Source of the DNA: Romanomermis culicivorax
Lineage: Eukaryota; Nematoda; Enoplea; Mermithida; Mermithidae
NCBI GenBank assembly: GCA_963922205.1
Contig: CAWUHX010000288.1
Span: 248,001 to 312,000, forward strand
Reading direction: 5' to 3'
DNA length: 64,000 nucleotides
Shown: positions 36,365 to 48,100 of the stretch, one piece after another
Position numbering within the stretch: position 1 is the stretch's first letter
Layout: every line of letters starts with the position of its first letter
The notes under the pieces: model-generated
What the model saw: the letters and a program-made list of their open reading frames with translations, nothing else
The model's database searches: none
What the model was told of the DNA's origin: nothing
Position numbers and translations under genes: made by a program

Positions 36365-37329
36365 TTCTTTATTCTATCCGGATTCTTTGCAAATTAGAAT
36401 TTTCTTCTCTACTCCATATTTGTCGTTTTAAGAAATTTGAGGATCGCAAAGGTTGATATGGTCCCAAAATTTAAGGTATTTGCCGAGTAAATTTTGAAAT
36501 TTTATACATAAGTCATTTTTTCAAATTTTGGACCATTTTTTAGATCGTAGGGTTGTCAGGTTCTCGAGCCAAATTTCACCAAAGTCGATGAATATTAAAA
36601 GTAAAATAATTCCTCTTGCAAGACACTTGCTAAAGTTCCCGTTTTAAAGTAATTTGATTTGAACATCGCCAAACTTAGCACCAGACTGAATAATTTTGCA
36701 CGTATTAAGTTTTTATTTTTCCACTTATCTATAAGAAGATTTTTTTATTCGATTTGGTTAAGAATTTTTCCAGAATAAGAAGTAAGTTTGCTCAAAATCT
36801 AGTTTAGCCGAAAATTCCAATTCCTGATTATCGATTCCGATTCTGATATAAAATGTATTAAGTAGGTATTAAGATTCTCTACACTGCATTCATGTAATTG
36901 GAAGGCTTTGAGCACCCACTCCGCGGAGAAGTTTTCGGCCATATGGCTAACCATATGTTTACCCTCAATATCTGCAAATCATATGACTAAAATACGTTAG
37001 TCATGTATGAACCCCTTACCCCCAAAAACAGAAAAATGTAAATTGTCGTTTTCAGCAAAAAATGGTCGAAAATGCCACTGTTTCGACACTTCGAACTATA
37101 GATTCATATTTTTATGGCGTTTAGACAAAAATTACTTTTTGTTCAGCCGTTTCTCGATTAGCCGAAAAACTATTTTTTTCGTTCAATGACCCACATTTTG
37201 AACAATCTACGACCCCCACTCCGAGACCTTGAATTCCTTTGATTTTCAGACACACATTTGTGCCAAAAATTTACAATTTAGATTATTATCAGCACGGGCT
37301 TTTTTCCGGAATATTTTAGTGCTTCAAAC
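36365..37329. other. Intergenic, upstream region of EEFSEC
   Basis: AT-rich with no gene. The EEFSEC promoter should be here, but I see no distinct motif. ACCATATG/CATATGG palindromes occur near 36940-36985. Confidence 0.4.
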
Positions 37330-40300
37330 ATGATCTTCAACTTCAACGTCGGCATTTTGGGTCACGTAGATAGCGGCAAAACTTCGTTGGCCAAAACGTT
37401 GAGCACGACGGCCAGTACGGCCGCTTTCGACAAAAATCCTCAAAGCCAAGAACGCGGTATCACCCTGGATTTGGGATTCTCTTCATTTTCGATCGATACG
37501 CCGCCAAAATTGTGGGAAAAAGACGAAAAATTCGCTGCGTATTCTAAAATTCAGTTTACGTTAGTCGATTGCCCAGGGCACGCTTCGTTGATCAAAACTG
37601 TGATCGGTGGAGCTCAGATTATCGATTTGGTTTTATTGGTAATCGATTGTCAAAAAGGAATTCAGACCCAAACTGCGGAATGTTTGATTTTATGTGAGAA
37701 ATTTATAACTTTTTGAAGAATCAAATTTTAAATTTTTTTTCATTCCAGCCGAAATCGTCTGTCCGAAACATTTGATGATCGTTTTAAATAAAATCGATTT
37801 ATTCGAACAAGATCAACGTGAAACTTTGATCGACAAAATTAGCCGAAAGTTACGCAAAACTTTAGAAAGTACGGTATTCAAAAATGCCGCTATAGTTCCA
37901 TTTTCTTGTTTAAATGATCGGAACGTTCCATCGATTATCGATTCGATTATCGATCAGGTTTATTTCCCAGAAAGATCGGGTGTTAATGATCCCTTTTTGT
38001 TCGCGGTTGATCATTGTTTCGGGATCAAAGGACAAGGTTCTTTTTTGTTGTTGAAGTTATTTTTGAGCTGAAAATGCAGTCAATCTTTGATTCAGGAACT
38101 ATCATGACCGGCACGATCATAGCGGGCACAGTGAAAATTAATGATCAAGTCGAAATTCCGAGCATGAAAGAAGTCAAAAAGGTGAAATCGATGCAAATTT
38201 TCCGACAGCCGAAAGACAAAGCTAGTCAGGTAAAGCTCAGAATTCTACAATTTTCTTTTGAATAAATTTTTCAATTTGTATCCGAATCCATAATTTTCAA
38301 ATTTTCAATTTATTGCTTTTTTCCAAAAATTTTCGTCAATCGCTTAAACGTTTAATTTTTGTTTGCAAATGTAGCTTGTATTGATGCAGCCTGTAATTAA
38401 ATCAGCTGTAAGATTAGACTGGAATCATGTGCTTAAAAGACTTTTAGTTTGAAAGTATGGGTTTTGACTGAAAAATTATGCGCTCATATGTTTTTTTAAA
38501 ATTGTATGTCTATTCTTTGAAGATTGAATTCTAAAATATTTCTGATTCCTCTCGAAAAAATTCGCCTTCGCAGGGGCTCGAACCCTGGACATTCAGGTTA
38601 AAAGCCTGACGCTCTACCGACTGAGCTACGAAGGCATGTTTGATAGGAATCAATACCGTGTTATCTCTATTGTTCATCGAATTTGAATATCAAAAGACTA
38701 GTAGAGACTATAGATGAAGAAATACTCTTGTATACCGGGGTAGACTTTCCCCAATGTACATCCAGTATACTTATCATTTCTAATTCTCATAAGTTTACTG
38801 TAGCTTGCTCTAGAAATTGTGATTATCGTAGTTCCCGTCCCAAATTTACAACTTTCTAGAAAACGTGACTCACAAATTAACGGGATGACAATTTTGACTG
38901 GAGCCAACTATAGTTCTCTAGCTATTCCATATTTAAACAAATTTTTCTCTAGTCCAGGGTGACCGCGTGGCAATTTGTGTAGCCCAATTCGACGCCAAAA
39001 CATTCGAACGGGGCATAGTTTGCAAACCGGGTCTCCTGCAACAGACTACCGCCGCTTTAGTCGATGTGAATAAAATTCCATATTTTAAGAGCCCTATAGG
39101 GAGCAAAAGTAAGTTTCGACCACACATGTAACGAATAGAGATGTATCGGGGACCCGGACCGGAAATGAAACCCGATATTACCCCGACCATTATGCTGGAC
39201 CCGTACCTGATATTCTTAAAATTCTGGACCGGACTCGTTACATTTCTGATTCGGGTCTGATTTATAACATAGTCATTAGGCTGTAAACAAATACCAATGT
39301 TAAGGAATGTGATGACATAGCAATTAACTATGAAGAAATGAAGAGTAACAGATTACACTTTATTGCCTATATAATTGTGAGACTGGCTCAGATTTAAAAT
39401 CTACAGCAACCAAGTTTTTCGGCCATTAGGATCAGAAAGGAACTTATACAGATGCTTATTCATTAATATTTCACGAAAGATTGTATATCAGGGTTTCTAC
39501 ACAACCTGGGAAACTCAGGGGATTTTTTCAGCACCTGGGAAACCTTGAAAACTTGGGAAACTCAGGGAATTTTTTTCTTGGGCCGCATGTTCATACAAAA
39601 GGCCCAGTGCTTGGTGTATGACTACATAAGGTCGGAGGGCGCTTTGTTAAAAATAGTTATTTTTGATTTTTTCATTTAAGTTTTATATCTTTGCTGCTTA
39701 TAAATTGTTGAACAGCAGTTAAAAAAACTTGATTAAAACGCTAATAATAATTAACGACCGGTAATAAAAAAGATTGGTAATCGGCAGTTTCAGTAGAATG
39801 TGCTGAAAAATGAATTAGAACATAAAAAGTTTCTTATTTTTTCGTCATGATTTAGACAACAGGATTCGTCATTACCTATATGATAAATTAGAAGAAAAAA
39901 TGTGGCTTGAAGTCTTGGTAAATTTTCATTTATTTAGCTTTGATAACTGCTGAATGACATGCGACAAATGAAACGTCAAAAAATTTAAAAATTCTCAGAA
40001 ATCGTTTCATTCTTGACATTTATTTACAGAAAAACGCAAGAGTTATTCCAGTGGATTTTGTTGTATTTAAAAGGCACTACAATCGACTATCATTTCACTT
40101 ATCTTCATCTAGCTAACCTCAAGTGGTGTGAAAAGGCGTTGCCTTCAACCGTCACAATACTCAGCATATAAAGCCACTCAGAATATCTCATTTTCAGATA
40201 TTATTAATTTCCAGCTTATCTTAAATCAATGGAGCATTAGCCCAAATCTCCCAGAAATCGTGTCTGAATGATGTCACACAGAATAGCATGTGGAAAAATA

Positions 40301-43149
40301 TAACGGACCCCGACCCGGACCCGAAATGAGACCCAAAATTACCCGACTATTTTGCTGGACCCGGACCTGGACCGGACCCGATATTCTCAAAATTTTGGAC
40401 CCGGAACTGGACGCGGACCTGATATGTTTAAAATTTTGGACCTGGATATGGATCCGATATTCTTAAAATTTTGGACCCTATACATCTCTAGTAACGAAGC
40501 TTCAGGGTCTAGGTAAGGATAAAGCGAGTTTTTTTTGGTAGGGTCATCATCGATTGTCCAAAATTTTATCGGTGATCATTGAAAGAAAAATTTACGATTT
40601 TTTTGCCTATAAAATCAGGAAAACGGTTTGAAAAATTGTATTTATTGACTAAAAATATGAAAATATGCATTTATGATGACGTAAAGCGCCGGTAAAATTA
40701 ACCTTTTTGACAGTTTTTGTTTTAAAATGACAATTTTGTATTAAAAATTGACGTTTTTCAGTTTTTTCGCACAATAGCACTGGAGTTGCTATAGTTCTGG
40801 TGGTTGCCGATACGGCCGAAGATTTCTGTTTGGAAAGTTTTCGTGGCACTTCTCCTCAATAACATGTAGACCTGGCATGAAGCTCCCAAACCCTTTTGCT
40901 CAGGCATGAGCATACTTTACTAACTTTTAGCAGTTTTTCAACTGAAAAATTTATCGTAAAGCTTCATGTAAGCAATTTCGGGGAAAATGTTGTTTTCTCT
41001 CATTTTTGGATTCTTTTTTTACAAAAAAAACAAGTATAGATTTGCCCATTATTCAATGTACTCTGTTGTGAAATCGATGAAATTATGAAATTCTATCGAC
41101 CTACATCCTTGAGCTTCCTTGATTTTAATTTTACATACCATCTGATTTTCTATTTTCAGATAAATTTCATATAAGTATTGGTTACGAAACGGTTTTAGCC
41201 AAATGTTTATTCTTTACACCTGAAAAAATAGCCGATGAAAGGTCCAGTAACGTCGATTTCGATTTTAATGGCGATTACGCTTATCTCGAAGATATATTCG
41301 GTATGCGAAATTATTAGATTGATGATCTTGTTGAAGCAGTTAACTGAAGCTGTCGATTGGAATCAAAACTCTGTCCCAGATCACTGAATATAAAAATATA
41401 TTTTTCGAGTTTCTAGCTTCAAACCTCAGTTTTGAAAAGGCGTTCAAATCTCAGTCAAGAATACAATTGAAATTCTTGAAGAAATTTATTCTATTTTTTA
41501 CATATTAGTTTTTTAATTTTGTTCTGTCTGTATTAATATCACAGAACATTTGATCTTGATCAAATGATTCCCAAATCTTTTGAAGGATTATCGATTTTGG
41601 ATTTATTGATTCTTCTTAATTTTGTGCTCTTTTCAATTCATTTTGTTAGTAGAAACATGAGATGACAAAATTTTCGTATAGGGATCCAGGAAATCGTGTC
41701 GCTCAAAAATCGTCATTTATGATAATTCATAGTATCTGGCCTTTGATAAATAACTCCCGAGGAATTCAATGAATAAATGATACAAAATCTGACACTAGAA
41801 ACGTAGTAGTGTTATTTTATAGGTCGAGTAAAGTGAACGATAACCTACGTTTTTATTTCAGAATTTTCTGCAAATTTTCGATTATGATCTGCTAATCAAA
41901 AATCTCATTCCCATGATTATGTATCAATTTTCAGTTTTGTCGAATTTTGCCCATGTTACTGAAACAAAAAAAATTTTATACTTCAAACATTTTCCAAACT
42001 AATTTCATATTTGGATCCAGATCAGCATCTGTACATGTTGATCATTTTGTACATTTTCATAGGCTAGTCGTCTGGAAGACTAATCAGATTTCTAATTCCG
42101 TGTAGACTTGATTTAATAAACTTTTCATGATTCAAGTCAAATTCGTCAGATTTTGCTTGAAGATTTTACGTTTTAAGATCCCGAAAAAAGTATCGAATCG
42201 AACGAAAACAGAAAATCCAAAAAATTTTGCCTCCTCGAATTCGATCATCCTATTTTATGCCCTCCCGATTGCCTATACATCGCCTCTAAATTAGATATGG
42301 CGAATACCAATCTTTGCCGTTTGGCTTTTCACGGTCGAATTTTGCGGTGTTTCGCGACGACGACGATGATTTTGGAAAAACAACCGCAACAGCAACGGGG
42401 CGACGATCAAATCGTCAAAAATTTGAAAATTTTCAAAATTAAAACCCGAAATGGTTACGTAGAACGTATGGTCGACGATTACACGGTTATCGCGAACGGA
42501 TTGTTCAAAAAGCAGACAAACTTTGATGCTTTCGTTAATTTGAAAGTAGGTCGCAATTATCGTAAATCTTTCTGATCTTGTGTTGTCTGTCAGACAGGGT
42601 TTCTTTAAAATTTTGCAAAATTATACGACGACTAGTTTTCAGCTCCTCCAAAAGCAGTTTTTGCACTAAAGTTTGAAGTTGGATATTCTGAAAATTTACT
42701 TGTTTGTTGTTCAGGTCTAATCTTCTGATTCCACTTGAAGTTTTTCCACTACGCGAGTATTCCTACTGTCGCCATTTCCCCTTAACTTGTGAAATTATGA
42801 TCATCAAGTGTAGTACGAAGCTTTTCCAAAATTTCTTTCCATTTTTACTGTAGTTTGAATTTTGGACGTGCTTTGTGTGTAGAATAGAAAAAAAATTTTC
42901 CAGGTGAAACTATCGACGGGTGAAATCGGTTACATCGAAAGTCATTTCGGACAAAGCGGGAAAGCCAAAATCCGTCTGATGGGCGCTGGATTATTACCCG
43001 CAACTGTCGAACTTTTGAAGCTAAAAAGCGATTCTAAAAATAAGAAGAAAAGCGAAACCATTATATCCAATGATATCGTAGAATCTGTGAAAGTAGAATT
43101 ATCATTCAAGAGATATTTGTTTGATACAAAAAAACGAATGATTCAGTAA
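37330..43149 (+). CDS. EEFSEC: Selenocysteine-specific elongation factor (SelB/EEFSEC)
   Basis: Seven exons in phase: 37330-37693, 37749-38036, 38096-38229, 38958-39108, 41160-41300, 42178-42545, 42904-43149; 563 residues, near the usual length. The GTPase delivers Sec-tRNA to the ribosome at UGA codons with a SECIS element and SBP2. Visible motifs: G1 GHVDSGKT (11-18), switch I ERGITLD (41-47), G3 DCPGH (80-84), G4 NKID (135-138). Domain II starts about residue 200 (TIMTGTIIAGTV). Domain III includes NKFHISIGYETV and CRLAFHGRILRCF. The animal-specific domain IV has RNGYVERMVDDYTVIANGLF, TGEIGYIESHFGQSGK and the conserved end VELSFKRYLFDTKKR. ERGITLDLGF separates it from EF-1A and eIF2-gamma. 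The ATG begins directly before the G1 strand. A tRNA gene lies antisense in intron 3 and a hAT element in intron 4. Confidence 0.96.
38563..38635 (-). tRNA. tRNA-Lys (UUU)
   Basis: The minus strand folds as a full cloverleaf of 73 nt. The acceptor GCCTTCG pairs with CGAAGGC; the D arm is GCTCAGTCGGTAGAGC; the anticodon stem is TCAGG/CCTGA around CTTTTAA with anticodon TTT; the T arm is CAGGGTTCGAGCCCCTG; the discriminator is G. The A box (TAGCTCAGTCGG) and B box (GGTTCGAGCCC) match RNA polymerase III promoters. No intron. A T-run for termination on the minus strand lies just past it (TTTTTTCGAGAG). It is antisense within EEFSEC intron 3. Confidence 0.96.
39136..40490. mobile_element. hAT element in EEFSEC intron 4
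   Basis: Ends TAGAGATGTATCGGGGACCC and the inverse of TAGAGATGTATAGGGTCC. The exact 8-bp duplication GTAACGAA lies at 39128-39135 and 40491-40498. Both subterminal parts are full of GGACCCGGACC and AAAATTTTGGACC words. The core (about 40010-40290) resembles 60470-60640 and 61260-61320, including CTAGCTAACCTCAAGTG and CAGAAATCGTGTCT. No open transposase; the minus strand may hold a decayed one. Confidence 0.8.
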
Positions 43150-43285
43150 TTTTTTGGTAAATGAAAATTTTACGGATAAAGATTTTTTTTGTATTTTCAT
43201 TACAGCTTCGATATTCTGCGATGCTGTTTTTCAAAAACAACAAATTTCCAGAAAATTTGTACAATCTTTTTTTATAATTCTAAGC

Positions 43286-44159
43286 ATGTCCTTGAATCGT
43301 CTTATCGTTCGTTTTCCGATTCAACGATTGATCAAATCCTCGAATAATTGCCAAAAATTGGCATTTCCAAGAATCTGGTCTCCAACTCCAATTCGTCCCA
43401 TCTGTTCGACCTCCGCTTTATCAAAAAAGCATAAAAATGTAACATTTATCGTAGTTTTACGAAATATTTTTTCGACAAGTTCTTTTTTTTGTAGGAAAAT
43501 TTTCCTGCAAAAGTTGAAACCGAAGAAGAATTCGACGAAGAAGAAGAAGAATCGACGAGCAAAGAAGGACTAGAAGATGAAGATGAAGCTTTCCCGAAAG
43601 AGTATCGTACGTTGGAAGTTAATTCGGTGTCGTTGAGGACGGATGTTGTGGCCAAAAATTTGTTCAATATTTCGAGATCGTAAGTTCTTAATTTTGATTA
43701 TTGGATATACACGTCTTGAAACGAAACAAATTTCTTGGATTCCGTCCTTAAATTGACTTTAATTTTCAGAAAAGCTGAAGATCTGATTATGGCCACGAAA
43801 ATTCGCGTGAATGGAAAAAATATTAAAGATAAATCTTCTGAAGTAAGTTCAATTGCTTATTTTAAGTTTCATTTTTTAGTTTGAGGTACAAAATTTTCTA
43901 CTCAAATGTCGGTTTTGGAGCGAAAATTTTGTATTTTACGATTTTTTTTATTTTTTGGACTATTCATTACGCTTTTTTGAAGGTAAAAAGCGGCGATACG
44001 TTAGACATGTTCTTGAACATAAACGAAGATAATCCGAAAAACTCGGATATTTCTCGAGCTCAAATTTTATCGATTGCGTTCAATCCTAGTTCGAAAAGTT
44101 TCCGGCTAAAGATCAATCGTTGGAAGAAGATGATTGTCGATGATTTCAAAATATATTAA
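43286..44159 (+). CDS. MTRES1: MTRES1/C6orf203-like mitochondrial S4 RNA-binding protein
   Basis: Four exons in phase (43286-43438, 43495-43679, 43770-43842, 43983-44159) give 195 residues. MTRES1 binds mitochondrial RNA/ribosomes and supports mitochondrial transcription and translation. The N-terminus (MSLNRLIVRFPIQRLIKSS) looks like a mitochondrial targeting peptide. An acidic stretch (EEEFDEEEEESTS) follows, as in the family. The S4-like fold runs from LRTDVVAKNLFNISRSKAED through IRVNGKNIKDKSSEVKSGDT, then a C-terminal strand ending FRLKINRWKKM. The ATG lies 136 bp after the EEFSEC stop, behind two acceptor-like TTTCCAG/TTACAG sites, so it may be the second gene of an operon. The ortholog call rests on motif order; a general S4 protein is the alternative. 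Confidence 0.8.
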
Positions 44160-44172
44160 TTGATTATTGATC

Positions 44173-44178
44173 AATAAA
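44173..44178 (+). other. Poly(A) signal AATAAA of the MTRES1-like gene
   Basis: AATAAA starts 14 bp past the stop codon. No comparable signal is seen after EEFSEC, which fits a shared transcript. Confidence 0.6.
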
Positions 44179-44189
44179 ATTCTTTTTGT

Positions 44190-44880
44190 TTTCATGCTAT
44201 TTATCCAAGTCGAGATTTACGAACTTTATTTTTAAGAATATCCTTCTTCGCTCGATTTTTTTGATCTCCTTGCTTTCTGTTGTTTATCATTTCTTATCGT
44301 TTATTTTCTTTTTGTTTTTTCTTGATTTTCCTTGCTTTCATTTTTTTGCGTCTTCTGCTTTATCTTTTGTTTCTTTTTTATTTTTTTTTCATCGCTTTCA
44401 TTTTTTCATTTGTTTTCTTTAATCGTCATTTTATGCACTTGTCCTCCCGTTTTTTATCTTTTCTCATCTTTTGGTTTTTACTTCTTGGCTCTCCCCATTT
44501 TTTCATATCCTTGCTTTAATCATCATTTTCTGTTCTTTCTTTTTTGTTTGTTTTTCACTCTGTTTTTGCCTTTCCTGATTTTCTTTTTATGTTCTTTGTT
44601 TTGTTCAACTTTCCACGTTTTCATTTTTTTCCTCTCTTAGCCGTTATTTTATGTTCTTTTCCTCTCTTCTTCGTTATCATATTTTTTCGTTTGTTTTCAT
44701 TGTTTGTGATTCATTTTCTTGTCTTTCCTTGTTTTTACTTTCGTTTCATGTCTTTTCTTCAGCTTATTTTTTGTTCTTTCTCTCTTCTGTTCTATCTTTA
44801 CTTTTGCTTGTTTTTTATCTTCTCATTTTTCCCTTCCTTGTTTTCTTTCATTTTTCTTTTTATTTATTGTATGCCATCGG
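44190..44880 (+). repeat. Pyrimidine-rich low-complexity tract
   Basis: About 700 bp of TTTTC/CTTTT/TTTCATT-rich DNA between the MTRES1-like and MAM genes. It creates long Phe-rich frames on the + strand, but there is no domain and no splice logic. Confidence 0.75.
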
Positions 44881-45179
44881 ACTTCCTGTTCTTCCTATAG
44901 TTTATGGAGTAAAAAATCAACCTGAAATTAGTAGGTCGCATATCGTATAAAACTTTCTACTGTGTCATACTTTCTTTCTTACATTTTTGACCTAATTTAC
45001 CGAAATTTGCATTCTTAGTTTATTTCTTGAGAATTTTTTTCCATTTTTTTCTACTGTGTGCTGAATATACAATGAGTTTGCTTTATTATTCTCTGTACTT
45101 TTGTTTCCAGAGTAAAATTTCATTAATTCTTTTTTTCGCATGCTATCATTTTAAAAAAATTTGCATATTTCGCATACAG

Positions 45180-48100
45180 TTCTTGGCTTCATCGACGCCA
45201 AAATTTCGGATGCTTCGGATTTGGATTGCAATTTTGATTTCATATGCAATTGGTTCAACGGGACGTCGGGTTTGGAGGACGGCGACGATTGGAAGACCGC
45301 CCAAGCGGTCACTTTGTCCACTTGGAATCATTTGCCTATTCTGAGTACGAACAATGATTCAGGTGAGCAATGACCATCAGGTATATTTCTGAATTTAAAG
45401 CTTTGAATCTCACTGTAATCGAAAGTTTCCGATTATTTTTGATTGATTGGCATTTTAGAAGTAAAAACTTTCAATTTTCAGCCGGTTCTTGTCTCGAAGA
45501 TCAATTGAAACACAACCGAGCATCGAAATTGGCTTTCTCGGCCGATTGCGCCGAATCTCAATCGTTGACTTTTATGGCTACGACTAAATTCGAAAGTTTG
45601 CCGTGGAAACAGACACCCTGTTGACACTGCTCTCAATTTTCATTTCTGTTTCAGGCGATGTTTACGCTTACTTGAGCGGTCCGAGTGGTACTGTAGCTTG
45701 GTTGGTTAGTGCCGAAATTCCGAGGTAAATTTCGAGAATTGGATGAAATGAGCAGAAGCCGGTTTCATCAAAGAGACTTAAGCTCCAGCTGAGCTGCAGC
45801 TTATGCTGTAGCTTAACTCTATATGTTATACCATTGTCGTTAAGCTACAGACAGCTGAGCTGCAGCTTAACTCATGCACGCAAAATATATCGAGAAAGTT
45901 AAGCTTCAGCTGAGCTGTAGCTTAACTCTGTATGTTATAACATCGTCGTTAAGTTGCAGCTCAGCTGCAGCTTAACTTTCCCGATATGTTTTATGTGTAT
46001 GAGTTAAGCTACAGCTTAACGGCAATTGTATAGCATATAGAGTTAAGCTACAGCTCATACACACAAAACATATCGGCAAAGTTAAGCTGCAGCTGAACTG
46101 TACCTTAACGACGATGTTATAACATACAGGAATAAGCTGCAGCTTAAGTTGCAGCTCAGCCGGAGCTTAAGTCGCTTTGATGAAACTGGCTCCAAAGCTT
46201 TATAAAACTAACTTTAGGATAAAAGCCTCTTCTAAATTTGATATCGAGAAAAGAATTAAAAGTAGCAGACAAAAAACATTGGGCGGTATATAATGGGTTA
46301 CTTTTAAGATCTACAAATATTTCTAAGCTAAGAACAAACTCCAAGAACTAAATTACCCAGGAAATAGGGTCGTAAGAACTAAGAACTAAATTTAATAACT
46401 AACAAATAATGAACCGAGAACTAAGAAAGATAGCTAAATTAGCAACTAAATCTAAGAACTATCAACTCAGAACATAAAAACTAATAGAACTGAGAGTTGT
46501 AGTTTGTTCTTTTATAAAATGCTTGTAAATTGAAGAATGGCAAAAAATAAGTACCACCCTCACGTTCATTCATTAAAAAATTTTACTGTAGGATTTTTTA
46601 CTCGAAAAGTAGTAAGGGATAGTCTGTTGAGTAGGCTCACAAATTTACAGTCATAAATTGCAATTATAGTTTTGCAGGAAATACTAAAAACATAATATAG
46701 CATGCACTTGCTTTTCAGTCTCAAATTGTCTCTTTAGCCAAGAACTGACCACCTAAAAATTAAAAACAACAACTAAGAACTAAATCCAAGAACAAAATCT
46801 AAGAACTAGAATTAACTGAAAACCTTGGAACCCTGAACTAGGAACCCAAGAATTTATCTACCGCAAAAACTTGGTCTGCGTACTAAGAGTCTAAGAACTG
46901 GAGAAGCAAAGTAAAAACTAAATCTAAAACAACGAAATAAGTACCTAAAAACAAGGAACATAATAATTAAGAATTAAACTTTAATCAAATCTGAACTAGC
47001 ATTAAGAACATACTAGTAAGAAGCGTAGCATACCTGTAATCTAACCAAGCGTATTCAAGTAACATTAATTGTCTGCTAAATTGGGTAAAATTAATCATTA
47101 ATTATGTTGAAGAAAAACAAAATGAAACACAACAAAATTAAAAACGATATTAAATGACACAATATTGATTACACCTAGAGAAAGAGCAAAACAATAAAGC
47201 AAAACAAAATTGAGAAAAAGAAAACAAAACTAACCGAAAGTGGATCGAAAAACAGCAAAAGGGAAGCAAAATTGCATAAAATATAGATCAACATTCAACA
47301 AAGCCAAAAACAAACAAAAATCTGAAAACAAAGCAAAAAACTATGAAACTTGACCAGAACAAATTACCAAACGAATCAAATTGAAAATAAAGTAAAGAAA
47401 ACAAGACAAAGCAGAAAAGAACAGAAGCACAAAATAAGAAAAATTAATGTAAAGCAAGACAAATACGAAAAAAAGAAAAGCTTAGTAGCAAACAAATAGA
47501 AACAAAACGATACAGAAAGAAATAGATAACAAGCAACACAAAGCCGAAGCGAAACATTAGAAAACAGGACGAAATAGGACAAGCAGAAGTGATCAAAATG
47601 AAATGAGGCGTGCATAAAGTAAACTAAACTCAACAACAAAGAAAACGATACGAGACAAACGAAAAAACAGGAAAACAAAAAACGAACGAAAAAAGATAAA
47701 AAGATAAAAAGCAAAGAAAAGCAGAAAACGTAAAACTTTCGAAGGCAAAATGAGTTAGCTAAAAAACATTAAAAATAAAAGCAAGAAAATTGCTCAAAAA
47801 TGACTTCTTGCTACAGAAATTTCTTCATATAGGATAATTTTTCTTAAAATTAGGCAAATCGGAGCCGGCATCCTCACTTTTGCCTATTGGAAAAGTAAAA
47901 GCGGCCCCAGTTTCAAAGTTTGCGGTCGCAAACCGCCCGGTTACCCCAACGCTTTAGACTGCGGATGGTATATGGCGCCCAAGACGTTCCAAGGTCAACA
48001 GTGGGTCAAGGATAGAGTGATCATTCCGCCCAGCGATGGACCTTTCGAAGTGAAATTTTTGTGCTTCGATTGATCAGTTGAAAAATCTGTATTTTTTAGA

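Noticed and set aside
44190..44925. Several overlapping 70-118 codon Phe-rich frames
   Set aside because: All derive from one pyrimidine-rich tract; hydrophobicity is compositional.
45072..45179. ATG start with a hydrophobic run as the MAM protein N-terminus
   Set aside because: It is out of frame with the MAM1 exon and the MAM frame has a stop just upstream of the 45180 acceptor, so the start must be in another exon.
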